Below, piece after piece: positions 15,256-23,660 of a DNA stretch of 64,000 nucleotides (position 1 is its first letter; every line of letters starts with the position of its first letter). Location of the stretch: assembly GCA_902788805.1 (NCBI GenBank), contig CADALO010000007.1:4552-68551 (forward strand), given 5' to 3'. This stretch comes from an uncultured Bacteroidota bacterium. Lineage in GTDB: Bacteria; Bacteroidota; Bacteroidia; Bacteroidales; P3. The notes beneath the pieces were generated by a model. The model ran no database searches. It was not told where the DNA came from and worked only from the letters and a program-made list of their open reading frames with translations. The position numbers and the translations under genes are program-made.

Positions 15256-15777
15256 GTGCCGTAGGCTGCGAGCCAGAGGCCGCGAACACCATAGAAAAAA
15301 ACAATTCGGTGAGTCAACACCGCTGAATAAATTAAATGAAGTGAGTCAACTTTGAACCTTGAACCTTGTGCCGTAGGCTGCGAGCCAAAGGCCGCGAACA
15401 CCTTAGATAAAAAACAAGTCGGTGAGACAACACCGCTGAATAAATTAAATGAAGTGAGTCAACTTTGAACCTTGAACCTTGAACCTTGAACCTTGAACTT
15501 TGAACCTTGAACCTTGAACCTTGAACCTTGAACTTTGAACCTTGAACCTTGAACCTTGAACTAATGTATCTGCCAAGCATCTGGCAAGGTCGCACAAGCC
15601 TTTTATCCTTGCTAACACCTTGCCTACACCTTGCCAACACCTTAGGAACACCTTGCCAAAAGGACTTGAAACATGAAACTTGTGCCGAAGGCTGCGAGCC
15701 AGAGGCCGCGAACACCATAGAAAAAAACAATTCGGTGAGTCAACACCGATGAATCAAATCAAATGAAGTGAGTCAAT
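15256..15777. repeat. Three ~95-bp direct repeats separated by type V arrays
   Basis: Copies at 15256-15350, 15368-15461 and 15681-15777 share GGCTGCGAGCCA, GGCCGCGAACACC, TCGGTGAG and AAATGAAGTGAGTCAA. Between copies 2 and 3 are about 14 TTGAACC units (15462-15560) and then units of CACCTTGCCAA type (15600-15655). No gene is visible in the 800 bases before 16028. Confidence 0.75.
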
Positions 15778-15789
15778 CTTGAAACTAAA

Positions 15790-15939
15790 GCAACGCGGCC
15801 TCCCGGTCTTTACGCGCAGCCGGGGAGTTGCGAAAAGCGAGAGGAGAGCAAACTTGTTTGTTATCCCGAGCCCAAGCAACGTAGACAAAAGTCAGCCGCT
15901 GACGGGGCAGGAGGGTCTTCCGCACAGCCTGGATGCCCC
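15790..15939 (+). ncRNA. Structured leader RNA motif, copy 1
   Basis: Hairpin 1 (15790-15831) pairs GCAAC with GTTGC and CTCCCGG with CCGGGGAG around the loop TCTTTACGCGCAG. Hairpin 2 (15904-15939) pairs GGGGCA with TGCCCC around GGTCTTCCGCACAGCC. Copy 2 at 16897-16968 has different stem bases but nearly the same loops. That pattern, with compensated stems and kept loops, suggests a functional RNA. The class is not recognised. Confidence 0.55.
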
Positions 15940-15950
15940 ACAATATAGAG

Positions 15951-16008
15951 GAGGTGAACCCATAGGTCTCTCAAATATGGTTCAATTCCCTGTGGGTTCT
16001 GCCACCTC
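15951..16008 (+). promoter_or_regulatory. Long hairpin upstream of the epimerase-like gene
   Basis: GAGGTG pairs with CACCTC (four-base bulge) and AACCCATAGG pairs with CCTGTGGGTT over ten bases with one G-U. The loop contains GGTTCAATTC. It ends 19 bases before the ATG at 16028. It could be a regulatory stem or a decayed tRNA-like remnant. Confidence 0.5.
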
Positions 16009-16027
16009 TCATTAAACAAAAGGAACA

Positions 16028-16885
16028 ATGAACGAAATACAAAGCATACAAGTGTCCACACACGGAGCAGAACTACAAAGCCTTGCCGCAAATGGCAGGG
16101 AGTATCTTTGGCAGGGCAACCCGGTATTTTGGGGTCGTCGTGCTCCAATATTGTTCCCAATAGTGGGGAGGCTCGTAAATGATACGTTGCGAATTGAAGG
16201 ACGCGAGTATCCCATGAAGCAACACGGCTTTGCACGTGATGCAGAGTTTGTGGAGCGCGATGGTTGGTATGTGTTGGCCGAAGAGGGAAGAGACAACTAC
16301 CCTTACGTTTACGAGTTGGCAGTGAAATATGTTATCGTTGGCAATACCCTTAATTGCAACTGGCGAGTAAAGAATTGTGGCAAAAACAACATTCACTTCC
16401 AAATAGGAGCGCACCCCGCATTCTTGTTGCCCGACTATGATGCTAAAGATAACCTTCATAGTTTCATCCGCTTCTACGACAAGAATGGAAACGCCATTTC
16501 GCCTTTGATTTATAATTATTTGGACGGTGGTTTGCGTCGTGCGTATGATACACCTCTGGCGTTGAACAACGAAGAAGGTCTTTTCGCAATTAATGATAAG
16601 ACATTTGCTAATGATGCCCTGCTGATTGAAGGCTGCCAAGTGGTCTGTGCTGCCTTGTTGGATAAATATGGTCATGAAGTGCTTCGCGTCAGTTGCACTC
16701 AGGCCGAAGCCTTCGGCATTTGGGCACCCAACAAGCCTGGCTGCCCATTCGTCTGCATTGAGCCTTGGTGTGGCATTGCTGATAATGTAGGATTTAGAGG
16801 AGATATTTCAGAGCGCAACTGCATTCATAGTCTTGCGCCAAACGAAACGTATAACTTTAATTACTCAATAACAATCGCAGAATAA
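16028..16885 (+). CDS. Aldose 1-epimerase family protein (LacX-like)
   Basis: 285 residues. Family features: ILFPIVGRLVND, KQHGFARD, QIGAHPAFLLP with the putative active-site histidines, and FVCIEPWCGIADN with the general-base region near the C-terminus. Such enzymes interconvert anomers of hexoses or 6-deoxy sugars. It stands between two copies of the structured leader motif and before rmlA, so it may help supply a sugar to the polysaccharide locus. The exact substrate is not visible. Confidence 0.85.
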   Translation: MNEIQSIQVSTHGAELQSLAANGREYLWQGNPVFWGRRAPILFPIVGRLVNDTLRIEGREYPMKQHGFARDAEFVERDGWYVLAEEGRDNYPYVYELAVKYVIVGNTLNCNWRVKNCGKNNIHFQIGAHPAFLLPDYDAKDNLHSFIRFYDKNGNAISPLIYNYLDGGLRRAYDTPLALNNEEGLFAINDKTFANDALLIEGCQVVCAALLDKYGHEVLRVSCTQAEAFGIWAPNKPGCPFVCIEPWCGIADNVGFRGDISERNCIHSLAPNETYNFNYSITIAE

Positions 16886-16896
16886 GCCTAGAAAAT

Positions 16897-16968
16897 GCGG
16901 CTTACAGTCTTTACGCGCAGCTGTGGCCGCAATGGGGCTTAAGGTATTCCACACAGCCGTCAAGCCCC
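16897..16968 (+). ncRNA. Structured leader RNA motif, copy 2
   Basis: Hairpin 1 (16897-16930) pairs GCGGC with GCCGC and ACAG with CTGT around TCTTTACGCG. Hairpin 2 (16934-16968) pairs GGGGCTT with AAGCCCC around AAGGTATTCCACACAGCC. It lies 27 bases upstream of rmlA. The helices are only three bases apart, against 72 in copy 1. Confidence 0.55.
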
Positions 16969-16995
16969 TAGCGATAATAATTAAATACAAAATAT

Positions 16996-17910
16996 ATGAA
17001 AGGAATAGTTTTAGCAGGCGGCAGTGGTACCCGCCTTTATCCGATCACTAAGGGTGTCAGTAAACAGCTTCTTCCCATCTATGACAAGCCGATGGTGTAT
17101 TATCCGATTTCCGCTTTGATGTTGGCTGGAATTCGTGACATTCTTATCATCAGCACTCCATACGATCTCCCAGGCTTCAAGCGTCTGTTGGGTGACGGCT
17201 CTGATTATGGTGTACATTTTGAGTATGCTGAGCAGCCTTCTCCTGATGGTCTCGCACAAGCCTTCATAATTGGTGAGAAGTTTATCGGAAACGATAGTGC
17301 TTGTTTGGTTCTTGGTGACAACATCTTCTACGGTGCTGGCTTTACCAAATTGCTTCGCAATGCCGTGAAGGATGCAGAGGAGAACAAAAAAGCCACCGTA
17401 TTTGGCTATTGGGTGTCTGACCCAGAACGTTATGGTGTGGCAGAGTTCGACAAGCAGGGCAACTGCCTTAGCATAGAGGAAAAGCCGAAAGAGCCCAAGA
17501 GCAACTACGCAGTGGTGGGCCTCTATTTCTATCCTAACAAGGTAGTGAATGTGGCCAAGACTATCAAGCCTTCTGCCCGTGGCGAGCTTGAAATTACCAC
17601 GGTGAATCAAGAATTCTTGAAAGATGGAGAACTGAAGGTGCAGGTCTTTGGTCGTGGCTTTGCATGGTTGGATACTGGTACGCATGACTCACTATCAGAA
17701 GCTTCCACCTTCGTGGAGGTCATTGAGAAACGCCAAGGTTTGAAGGTGGCTTGCTTGGAAGGTATCGCCTATCGTAACGGCTGGATTACTGAGGAAAAGA
17801 TGCACGAAATGGCCAAGCCGATGTTAAAGAACCAATACGGTCAGTATCTCCTGAAAGTCATCGACGAGATGAAAGAGGAGATAAATAGCGGTACTTTGGC
17901 ACATATTTAA
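16996..17910 (+). CDS. rmlA: Glucose-1-phosphate thymidylyltransferase
   Basis: 304 residues, the full family length. The nucleotide-binding signature [20 protein letters not shown] starts at residue 8, with VLGDNIFYG (catalytic Asp region) and [13 protein letters not shown] near the C-terminus. It makes dTDP-glucose, the entry to dTDP-6-deoxy sugars. RmlB, RmlC and RmlD are not in the window; instead FdtA follows 12 bases later, so the product is probably a 3-amino-3,6-dideoxy sugar rather than rhamnose. Confidence 0.95.
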   Translation: MKGIVLAGGSGTRLYPITKGVSKQLLPIYDKPMVYYPISALMLAGIRDILIISTPYDLPGFKRLLGDGSDYGVHFEYAEQPSPDGLAQAFIIGEKFIGNDSACLVLGDNIFYGAGFTKLLRNAVKDAEENKKATVFGYWVSDPERYGVAEFDKQGNCLSIEEKPKEPKSNYAVVGLYFYPNKVVNVAKTIKPSARGELEITTVNQEFLKDGELKVQVFGRGFAWLDTGTHDSLSEASTFVEVIEKRQGLKVACLEGIAYRNGWITEEKMHEMAKPMLKNQYGQYLLKVIDEMKEEINSGTLAHI

Positions 17911-17922
17911 TCTCCAACAGAT

Positions 17923-18837
17923 ATGGCTACAATTAACGAAGTAAAGATAATCGAGTTGCCAAAGTTCCTCGATGAAAGAGGCAACTTGTCGTTTGCAGAA
18001 CAGCTAAACCATATCCCATTCGAAATCAAGCGCACCTATTGGATTTATGACGTACCGGGTGGCGAAAACCGTGGCGGCCATGCCTATCGTGAGAACGAGG
18101 AATTTATCATTGCGCTTTCTGGTTCTTTTGACGTTGTGGTGGATGACGGCGTGAACAAAAAGACATTCACGCTCAACCGCTCTTACTATGGGCTCTTTGT
18201 ACCTGCAGGTTTATGGCGAACTATGGATAATTTCTCCACCAACTCGCTTGCCTTGGAGTTTGGCTCTAAACATTTTGATAAAGAAGATTATATTCGCAAT
18301 TATGAGGAATACCTTTGCTGGCGCAAAAAGAGTTCAAAAGGTTCAAGAGTTCAAGAGTTCAAGCCATCGAACCCCTTAAACCCCTTAAACTCCTTAAACC
18401 CCTTAACCTCCTTAAACCCTGTCCGCAAGTATAACGTCTTTGATTGTACCATAGTGGAACTTGACCGCCACCATAGCGACCGAAAGGGTAACCTTACCGT
18501 AGTAGAGAATGGTCAGACTCTTCCGTTCGATGTGAAGCGAGTGTATTACCTCTATGATGTACCTGGAGGTGAAAATCGTGGCTCACACGCCCATAAGGAA
18601 TTAAGCCAACTCATCATAGCTGCCTCTGGCTCATTTACTGTAAAATTAGACGATGGCAAATGTAAACGTTCTTTCTTTCTGAATAGACCCTACCAAGGTC
18701 TCTATGTAAAGCCTGGTATGTGGCGTGATTTGGAGGACTTCTCCTCTGGTGCTGTATGTATGGTGCTAGCGAGTGACGTGTATCTGAAAGAAGATTATAT
18801 CAGAGATTATTATGATTTTTTAAAATTTAGAGATTGA
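17923..18837 (+). CDS. fdtA: Tandem FdtA-type dTDP-4-keto-6-deoxyhexose 3,4-ketoisomerase
   Basis: 304 residues, two FdtA/QdtA cupins in tandem (about 1-140 and 166-304). Each has DERGNLSF or DRKGNLTV, the VPGGENRGGHAY / VPGGENRGSHAH motif with the active-site His, and a GLFVPAGLWR / GLYVKPGMWR strand. Stand-alone FdtA is one domain, so this is a fusion or duplication. The linker (SSKGSRVQEFKPSN and PLNSL repeats) is translated from short-repeat arrays at 18330-18420. The substrate is the product of RmlA and RmlB; the next expected enzyme is the FdtB-like aminotransferase at 28585. Confidence 0.9.
   Translation: MATINEVKIIELPKFLDERGNLSFAEQLNHIPFEIKRTYWIYDVPGGENRGGHAYRENEEFIIALSGSFDVVVDDGVNKKTFTLNRSYYGLFVPAGLWRTMDNFSTNSLALEFGSKHFDKEDYIRNYEEYLCWRKKSSKGSRVQEFKPSNPLNPLNSLNPLTSLNPVRKYNVFDCTIVELDRHHSDRKGNLTVVENGQTLPFDVKRVYYLYDVPGGENRGSHAHKELSQLIIAASGSFTVKLDDGKCKRSFFLNRPYQGLYVKPGMWRDLEDFSSGAVCMVLASDVYLKEDYIRDYYDFLKFRD
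18330..18420. repeat. In-frame arrays forming the linker of the FdtA fusion
   Basis: GTTCAAGA units (18330-18363) followed by CCTTAAACC units (18369-18419). The two halves would pair imperfectly (one C-A mismatch per unit). Confidence 0.75.
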
Positions 18838-18841
18838 TAAA

Positions 18842-19426
18842 ATGAATATTTTAAAGTCTGATTTTTCGTTAGATAGATATGGACTGCACGTCCGTTTTGT
18901 AAACGAAGAAGATTCTGAGTTTATCGTAATGTTACGGACTGATTCTCAACGAGGTCAATATATAAGTTCAACAGATGCAAGTGTTGAAAAACAACGTGAA
19001 TGGATACGAGATTATAAGAAAAGAGAGCTTCAGGGTACGGATTATTATTTTATGTTCGAGAGTCCGAAAGGTGAACGGCTTGGAGTGTCACGTATTTATG
19101 AAATAAAAAAAGAAACGTTTCAGACAGGTAGTTGGGTGTTTAAAAAAGATGCTCCATTTGGTGCTGCAATGTTAGGGGATATTATTTGTCACGAAATAGC
19201 CTTTGATCTTTTCCCGGATGGTGTTAATTTGCATGATATAAAAAAGGCTAATTTGCCTGTTAATAAATATGCAGAGAATTTTAATCCCACTTTTATTTTT
19301 GAGACAGAACTAACAAGGTATTTTATTAATACTCGTGATAACTACCTTAAACACAAGGATGCATACCTGGCCAAGTATCTTCCGCTTATTGAAAGAATGA
19401 ATAAAAAAACACAGGAAAAGGACTAA
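18842..19426 (+). CDS. GNAT-family N-acetyltransferase
   Basis: 194 residues with GNAT features: RFVNEEDSEFIVMLRTD at the start, ERLGVSRIYEI in the acetyl-CoA site region, then a WVFKKDAPFGAAML stretch. It follows FdtA by four bases. Context suggests N- or O-acetylation of a dTDP-amino sugar, in the position of FdtC, but the fold is GNAT rather than left-handed beta-helix. It is AT-richer than its neighbours. Confidence 0.75.
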   Translation: MNILKSDFSLDRYGLHVRFVNEEDSEFIVMLRTDSQRGQYISSTDASVEKQREWIRDYKKRELQGTDYYFMFESPKGERLGVSRIYEIKKETFQTGSWVFKKDAPFGAAMLGDIICHEIAFDLFPDGVNLHDIKKANLPVNKYAENFNPTFIFETELTRYFINTRDNYLKHKDAYLAKYLPLIERMNKKTQEKD

Positions 19427-19428
19427 TA

Positions 19429-20154
19429 ATGAATGTGATCATCACAGGTAGTAACCGGGGCATTGGCAAGGCAATGGTGGAAACCTTTGCCGCCTCGGGT
19501 GCCAATATATGGGCTTGTGCCAGAAAGGCAACGCCCGAATTTGAATCATGGCTCAATACCACTGCTAAAACCAATGGCGTTTGGATTAAGCCTGTCTATT
19601 TTGAAATGACAGATGCTGAGGCCATCAATGCAGGCATTCAGTCTATCATTGACGATGGTCAATCAATTGACGTTTTGGTCAATAATGCAGGTATATCTAC
19701 TGTGGGCTTGCTGAGTATGAGTAAGGTGGAGGATATTGAAAAACTGTTTGAGGTGAACTACTTTGCTATGCTTCGCGTCATACAGAAGGTGTCAAAACGA
19801 ATGTCGCGCCAAAAACATGGCGTAATCATCAATATGGGATCCATTGCTGGCATCGAGCCACAACCTGGCAAGATTGCCTACGGCAGCAGCAAGGCCGCTG
19901 TGATGATGATGACCAAATGCCTGGCCAAGGAACTGGGACCGATGGGGATCCGTGTGAATGCCATCGCCCCTGGTCCCATTGAGACAAAAATGATTCATCA
20001 ATACAAGGATGAAGTGTTGGAGAAATTGGCATCGGAAACTTCGTTGCGCAGGTTGGGCAGGACTGAGGAAATTGCCCGTGTGGCACTCTTCTTAGCTTCC
20101 GACCAGGCTTCCTATATCAATGGGGAGATTATCAAGGTGGACGGAGGACGGTAA
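19429..20154 (+). CDS. Short-chain dehydrogenase/reductase (SDR)
   Basis: 241 residues: cofactor motif TGSNRGIG (6-13), NNAG at 85-88, catalytic S138 (MGSIAG), Y151 and K155 (YGSSK), and a C-terminal INGEIIKVDGG. This is the FabG-like classical layout. It probably reduces a keto group of a small acyl or sugar intermediate. It is immediately upstream of the transketolase/ACP genes, so a role in making the acyl group carried by those ACPs is a reasonable guess. Confidence 0.88.
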   Translation: MNVIITGSNRGIGKAMVETFAASGANIWACARKATPEFESWLNTTAKTNGVWIKPVYFEMTDAEAINAGIQSIIDDGQSIDVLVNNAGISTVGLLSMSKVEDIEKLFEVNYFAMLRVIQKVSKRMSRQKHGVIINMGSIAGIEPQPGKIAYGSSKAAVMMMTKCLAKELGPMGIRVNAIAPGPIETKMIHQYKDEVLEKLASETSLRRLGRTEEIARVALFLASDQASYINGEIIKVDGGR

Positions 20155-20156
20155 CA

Positions 20157-20200
20157 AGTTAAGAGTTTAAAGTGAAAAGTTAAGAGTTAAACATATTATT
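20157..20200 (+). repeat. Short left-type array before the transketolase gene
   Basis: Units such as GTTAAGAGTTTAAAGT and AAGTTAAGAGTTAAAC. It occupies the whole 48-base gap and lacks a partner. Confidence 0.55.
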
Positions 20201-20202
20201 CA

Positions 20203-21030
20203 ATGAATAGAAGAATCCTATCAGAAGAAGAAATAAAGGCGATGTGCAAGCGGATGCGGCTTCATGCCATGGATATGGCTTTGGCAGCGGGAAACCGAGG
20301 GGCGCATGTCAGCGGCAGCCTTTCGTGTATTGAAATCTATGCTGTGCTTTATGGTGCCATATTGAATTATGATATTGACAACCTTCAATGGAACGACCGC
20401 GACCGTTTCATTGCGGGCAAGGAACATGCCCGTTTGGCGGAATATCCGGCTCGTGCCGAGATGGGCTTCTATCCTGTGGAGGTGCTTAACAGCTACGAGC
20501 AGAACGACGGTCTGCTAGTGGGACACCAGTTGCGCAAGGAACTGGGCGTGGATTACGCTTCGATGAGTTTGGGCATGGAGATGTCGTTTGCTGTGGGAAA
20601 GGCATTGATTGCCAAACAGACCGAACAGAAATACCATGTGTATTGCCTGCTGGGTGATGCTGAATGTGAGGAAGGCCCCGTGTGGGAGGCATTTATTGCG
20701 GCTGCTCATTACAAACTCGATAACTTGACGGTCATCATCGACCGCAACTGCATGTCGGTTGACGGCAATACTGAGGAGCTGATGGCTCAGCTTGATATGC
20801 AGAAGAAGATGGAGGCTTTTGGTTGGGAGTCGGTCACGGTTGACGGTCACGACATTCACCAGCTGATGGAGGCTTTGTCGCATAAACCACAAGGCAAACC
20901 TTACGCTGTCATCGCCAAAACCACCAAGGGCAAGGGCGTTTCGTTTATTGAGAACAACAAAGCATGGCATCAGGCTGTCCTGAATGAGGAACAGTACCGT
21001 CAGGCCGTGGAAGAAATAAAAAACAGTTGA
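20203..21030 (+). CDS. Transketolase, N-terminal (TPP-binding) subunit
   Basis: 275 residues, the typical size of split transketolase N subunits. GDAECEEGPVWEA (from residue 151) with IDRNCMS downstream is the thiamine diphosphate motif (GDG/A-x-N pattern); AGKEHAR and GVSFIENNK are also conserved. It pairs with the C-terminal subunit four bases downstream. Split transketolases in polysaccharide loci transfer two-carbon units onto an unusual acceptor. Confidence 0.9.
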   Translation: MNRRILSEEEIKAMCKRMRLHAMDMALAAGNRGAHVSGSLSCIEIYAVLYGAILNYDIDNLQWNDRDRFIAGKEHARLAEYPARAEMGFYPVEVLNSYEQNDGLLVGHQLRKELGVDYASMSLGMEMSFAVGKALIAKQTEQKYHVYCLLGDAECEEGPVWEAFIAAAHYKLDNLTVIIDRNCMSVDGNTEELMAQLDMQKKMEAFGWESVTVDGHDIHQLMEALSHKPQGKPYAVIAKTTKGKGVSFIENNKAWHQAVLNEEQYRQAVEEIKNS

Positions 21031-21033
21031 GTT

Positions 21034-22008
21034 ATGGCAATTAATCCGGCATTAATAAAAGCATACGCCCGAATGGGCCAAAAAGGGGCTGCGGCAGGCA
21101 TCGGCATGATGGAACTGGCCAAGCGCGACCCTGATATGCGGGTGGTGGTGGCCGACAGTGTGGCCATTGCCAGCCTCGATCGTTTCTACAATAATTATCC
21201 CGAGCATGTGGTCAACGCTGGTATTTCAGAACAAAGCATGATTGGCATTGCTGCAGGTCTGTCGTCGGAAGACGGACGTGCGGTGTATGCCTGCACCTAC
21301 GCTGCCTTTGTTCTGGTGAAGGCCATTGAGTTTGTTCGCCACAATTTGGCCTATCACCAGTTTAATGTGAAGGTGGTGGGTAATTCAGCCGGCTTTGCTA
21401 TGGAAACACTTTCCATCTCGCATTGGGCAACGGAAGATATTGCCATGGCTCGTTCCTTGCCGAATATGACCATCCTGTCGGCAGCCGACAGTTTGGCAGC
21501 CATCAAATGTGTGATGGCTGCCCATGAGGTGAAAGGCCCTGTGTATGTGCGTCTGTCTGGTCTGCTGAATTGCCCTATCGTGTATGAGAAGGACTTCGAT
21601 TTCCAAATTGGCAAGGCCAACACCCTGCGTCAGGGTGATGAGGTTACAATCATTGCTACGGGCATGATGGTGCGTGAGGCTTTGGAAGCTGCTGAACTGC
21701 TTGTCGCACAGGGAATAGAGTGTTCGGTGGTGGATATGCATACCATCAAACCATTGGATACGGATTACTTGGACAAAGCCTTGGTCAAGTCGAAACTGAT
21801 GGTCACCGTTGAGGAACACAACATCATTGGAGGCTTGGGTGGTGCAGTGGCCGAATATATGGCCGAGAAGGGCAATATGCCCCGCTTGGTGAGAATAGGC
21901 GTGGGCGACACCTTTGGCAAGTTGGGCGACCTGCGCTATTGCTGGGAACAGCACGGATTGACCGCACCGCAAATTGCAGAGAGAATCAAGAAAGAATTTA
22001 ACAAATAA
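21034..22008 (+). CDS. Transketolase, C-terminal (pyrimidine-binding and C) subunit
   Basis: 324 residues with the Pyr domain (ADSVAIASLDRF, NAGISEQSMIGIAAGLS with catalytic E at ISEQ) and the transketolase C domain (VVDMHTIKPLD, EEHNIIGGLGGAV). It forms an active enzyme with the upstream gene. The next gene encodes an acyl carrier protein, so the pair may build an acyl chain or sugar-derived acid tethered to an ACP. Confidence 0.9.
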   Translation: MAINPALIKAYARMGQKGAAAGIGMMELAKRDPDMRVVVADSVAIASLDRFYNNYPEHVVNAGISEQSMIGIAAGLSSEDGRAVYACTYAAFVLVKAIEFVRHNLAYHQFNVKVVGNSAGFAMETLSISHWATEDIAMARSLPNMTILSAADSLAAIKCVMAAHEVKGPVYVRLSGLLNCPIVYEKDFDFQIGKANTLRQGDEVTIIATGMMVREALEAAELLVAQGIECSVVDMHTIKPLDTDYLDKALVKSKLMVTVEEHNIIGGLGGAVAEYMAEKGNMPRLVRIGVGDTFGKLGDLRYCWEQHGLTAPQIAERIKKEFNK

Positions 22009-22021
22009 AAAACTAAGGAAA

Positions 22022-22258
22022 ATGAGTAACATTGAAAAACTGAAAAACGCCTTTGTTGAAGGCTTGGAAATCCCCGTTGAAGAAGTTGAAAACGCCACTA
22101 TGGACGGTGTTGAAAAATGGGACAGCATTGGCCAGATGAGCCTTGTGGCTATCATCGAAGATGCTTTTGGAATTGAGTTTGAACCCGATGAAGTCATGCA
22201 GTTTACTTCGTTTGAGGCTGGTAAAAATATTTTGAAGAACCATAATATCGAACTTTAA
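22022..22258 (+). CDS. Acyl carrier protein 1
   Basis: 78 residues, acidic. The phosphopantetheine attachment serine is S35 in KWDSIGQMSL. The stop codon overlaps the ATG of the following AMP-ligase by one base, so the two are translationally linked and the ligase probably loads it. Confidence 0.88.
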   Translation: MSNIEKLKNAFVEGLEIPVEEVENATMDGVEKWDSIGQMSLVAIIEDAFGIEFEPDEVMQFTSFEAGKNILKNHNIEL

Positions 22259-23655
22259 TGCTGTTTGATATAGACAAAAAAACTGCGTCATCGGTGGCCG
22301 CCATCGACGATGCTGGTGGACAAGTAACCTACGGTGAGTTGGTCTCATTGCGCAATGAGATGGCTGCCGTTTTGCCAGCACGCGAACTGGTGTTCTGCCT
22401 CTGTGAGAACCGAGTGGGTGCTTTGGCTGGCTTCCTTGCTTTGTATGACTGTAAGGATGTTTGCCTGCTGCTTAGTGCCAAGATAGACAAGGAACTGCTT
22501 GATACGCTTTACGAGACTTACCGCCCATCCTATTTTTGGATGCCGGAAAGCAAATGTGAAGAGAGCCCGTACAAGAGTGTTTTCAACTATAAAGGTTATG
22601 CCCTTTGCAAGACTGGCAACAAGGCTCCTGCCATGCATCCCGATTTGTCGTTCCTGATGACCACATCGGGTACCACGGGCAGCCCCAAACTGGTACGCCA
22701 CAAATATGGCAACATCGAGGCAAATGCCAAGAATGTGGCTGCGGTGTTCGAATGGCCTGAAACCGAGCGTGGCATCATCGACCTGCCTATGCAGTACACC
22801 ATGGGCTTGAACGTCATCAATAGCCATCTTTATGCTGGTGCAACAGTGCTCTTGTTGGAAGCCAACCTGATGAACCCCAAGTATTGGAATTTTGTCAAAG
22901 AGCAAAAAGGTAGCAACTTCACAGGTGTACCATTCAGCTACGAAATTTTGAATCGCCTCCGTTTCTGGAAGATGGATTTGCCTCACCTGACCACCATGGC
23001 CGAAGGTGGCGGCAAACTGTCCGACACATTGTTCAAGACTTATGCCGACAATGCGGCTGAAAAAGGCAAACGTTTCTTTGCCACATTCGGTACCACAGAG
23101 ACCTCAGCACGCTTGGCTTATCTTCCTCCAGAGGATGCAACCACCCATATTGGTAGCATAGGCAAAGCCATTCCTGAAGGAAAACTTATTTTGGTGGACG
23201 AAAATGGAAAGGAGATAACCGAAGCCGGTGTAGAAGGCGAATTGCTATACGAAGGACCAAACGTGACCATGGGTTATGCCACTTCCATCGAGAATTTAGC
23301 CAAAGGCGACGAGTTTTGCGGTGTGTATGAAACAGGTGACCTTGCCAAGATGGATGCCGATGGATATTACTATATCGTTGGGCGCAAGAAACGTTTCTTG
23401 AAACTTTTTGGCTTGCGTGTCAGTTTGGATCAGAGCGAGAAGATTATTTCGGAGCATTTTGGCATTGAGTGCGCATGCACAGGCGATGACAACCAAATGC
23501 AAATTTATATCACTCAAGAAGAATTGAAAGAAGAAGTGAAACAATTGATTTCTGAAAAGACAGGACTGATGACAAAGTTCTTTGAAGTGAATTTAATTGA
23601 ATCTATACCAAGATTTGAATCAGGGAAGATAAATTATAAGCAATTAAAGAAATAA
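22258..23655 (+). CDS. AMP-dependent acyl-ACP ligase
   Basis: 465 residues of the ANL superfamily: P-loop SGTTGSPKLV (about 139-148), an adenylation A8-type stretch ETGDLAKMDADGYYYIVGRKKRFLK, and a short C-terminal domain ending SGKINYKQL. It activates a carboxylic acid as AMP ester and passes it to a carrier thiol, presumably ACP 1. The acid is not predictable by eye. Confidence 0.85.
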   Translation: MLFDIDKKTASSVAAIDDAGGQVTYGELVSLRNEMAAVLPARELVFCLCENRVGALAGFLALYDCKDVCLLLSAKIDKELLDTLYETYRPSYFWMPESKCEESPYKSVFNYKGYALCKTGNKAPAMHPDLSFLMTTSGTTGSPKLVRHKYGNIEANAKNVAAVFEWPETERGIIDLPMQYTMGLNVINSHLYAGATVLLLEANLMNPKYWNFVKEQKGSNFTGVPFSYEILNRLRFWKMDLPHLTTMAEGGGKLSDTLFKTYADNAAEKGKRFFATFGTTETSARLAYLPPEDATTHIGSIGKAIPEGKLILVDENGKEITEAGVEGELLYEGPNVTMGYATSIENLAKGDEFCGVYETGDLAKMDADGYYYIVGRKKRFLKLFGLRVSLDQSEKIISEHFGIECACTGDDNQMQIYITQEELKEEVKQLISEKTGLMTKFFEVNLIESIPRFESGKINYKQLKK

Positions 23656-23660
23656 TAATT

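Noticed and set aside
13273..15730. Minus-strand ORFs with FKVQGSR heptads (13273-13626 and 15332-15730)
   Set aside because: The heptads are just the translated TTGAACC array; no other domain is present.
15951..16008. A tRNA, because of a GGTTCAATTC loop and a closing GAGGTG/CACCTC stem
   Set aside because: The arms cannot be arranged as D, anticodon and T arms; the best fold is a single long hairpin.
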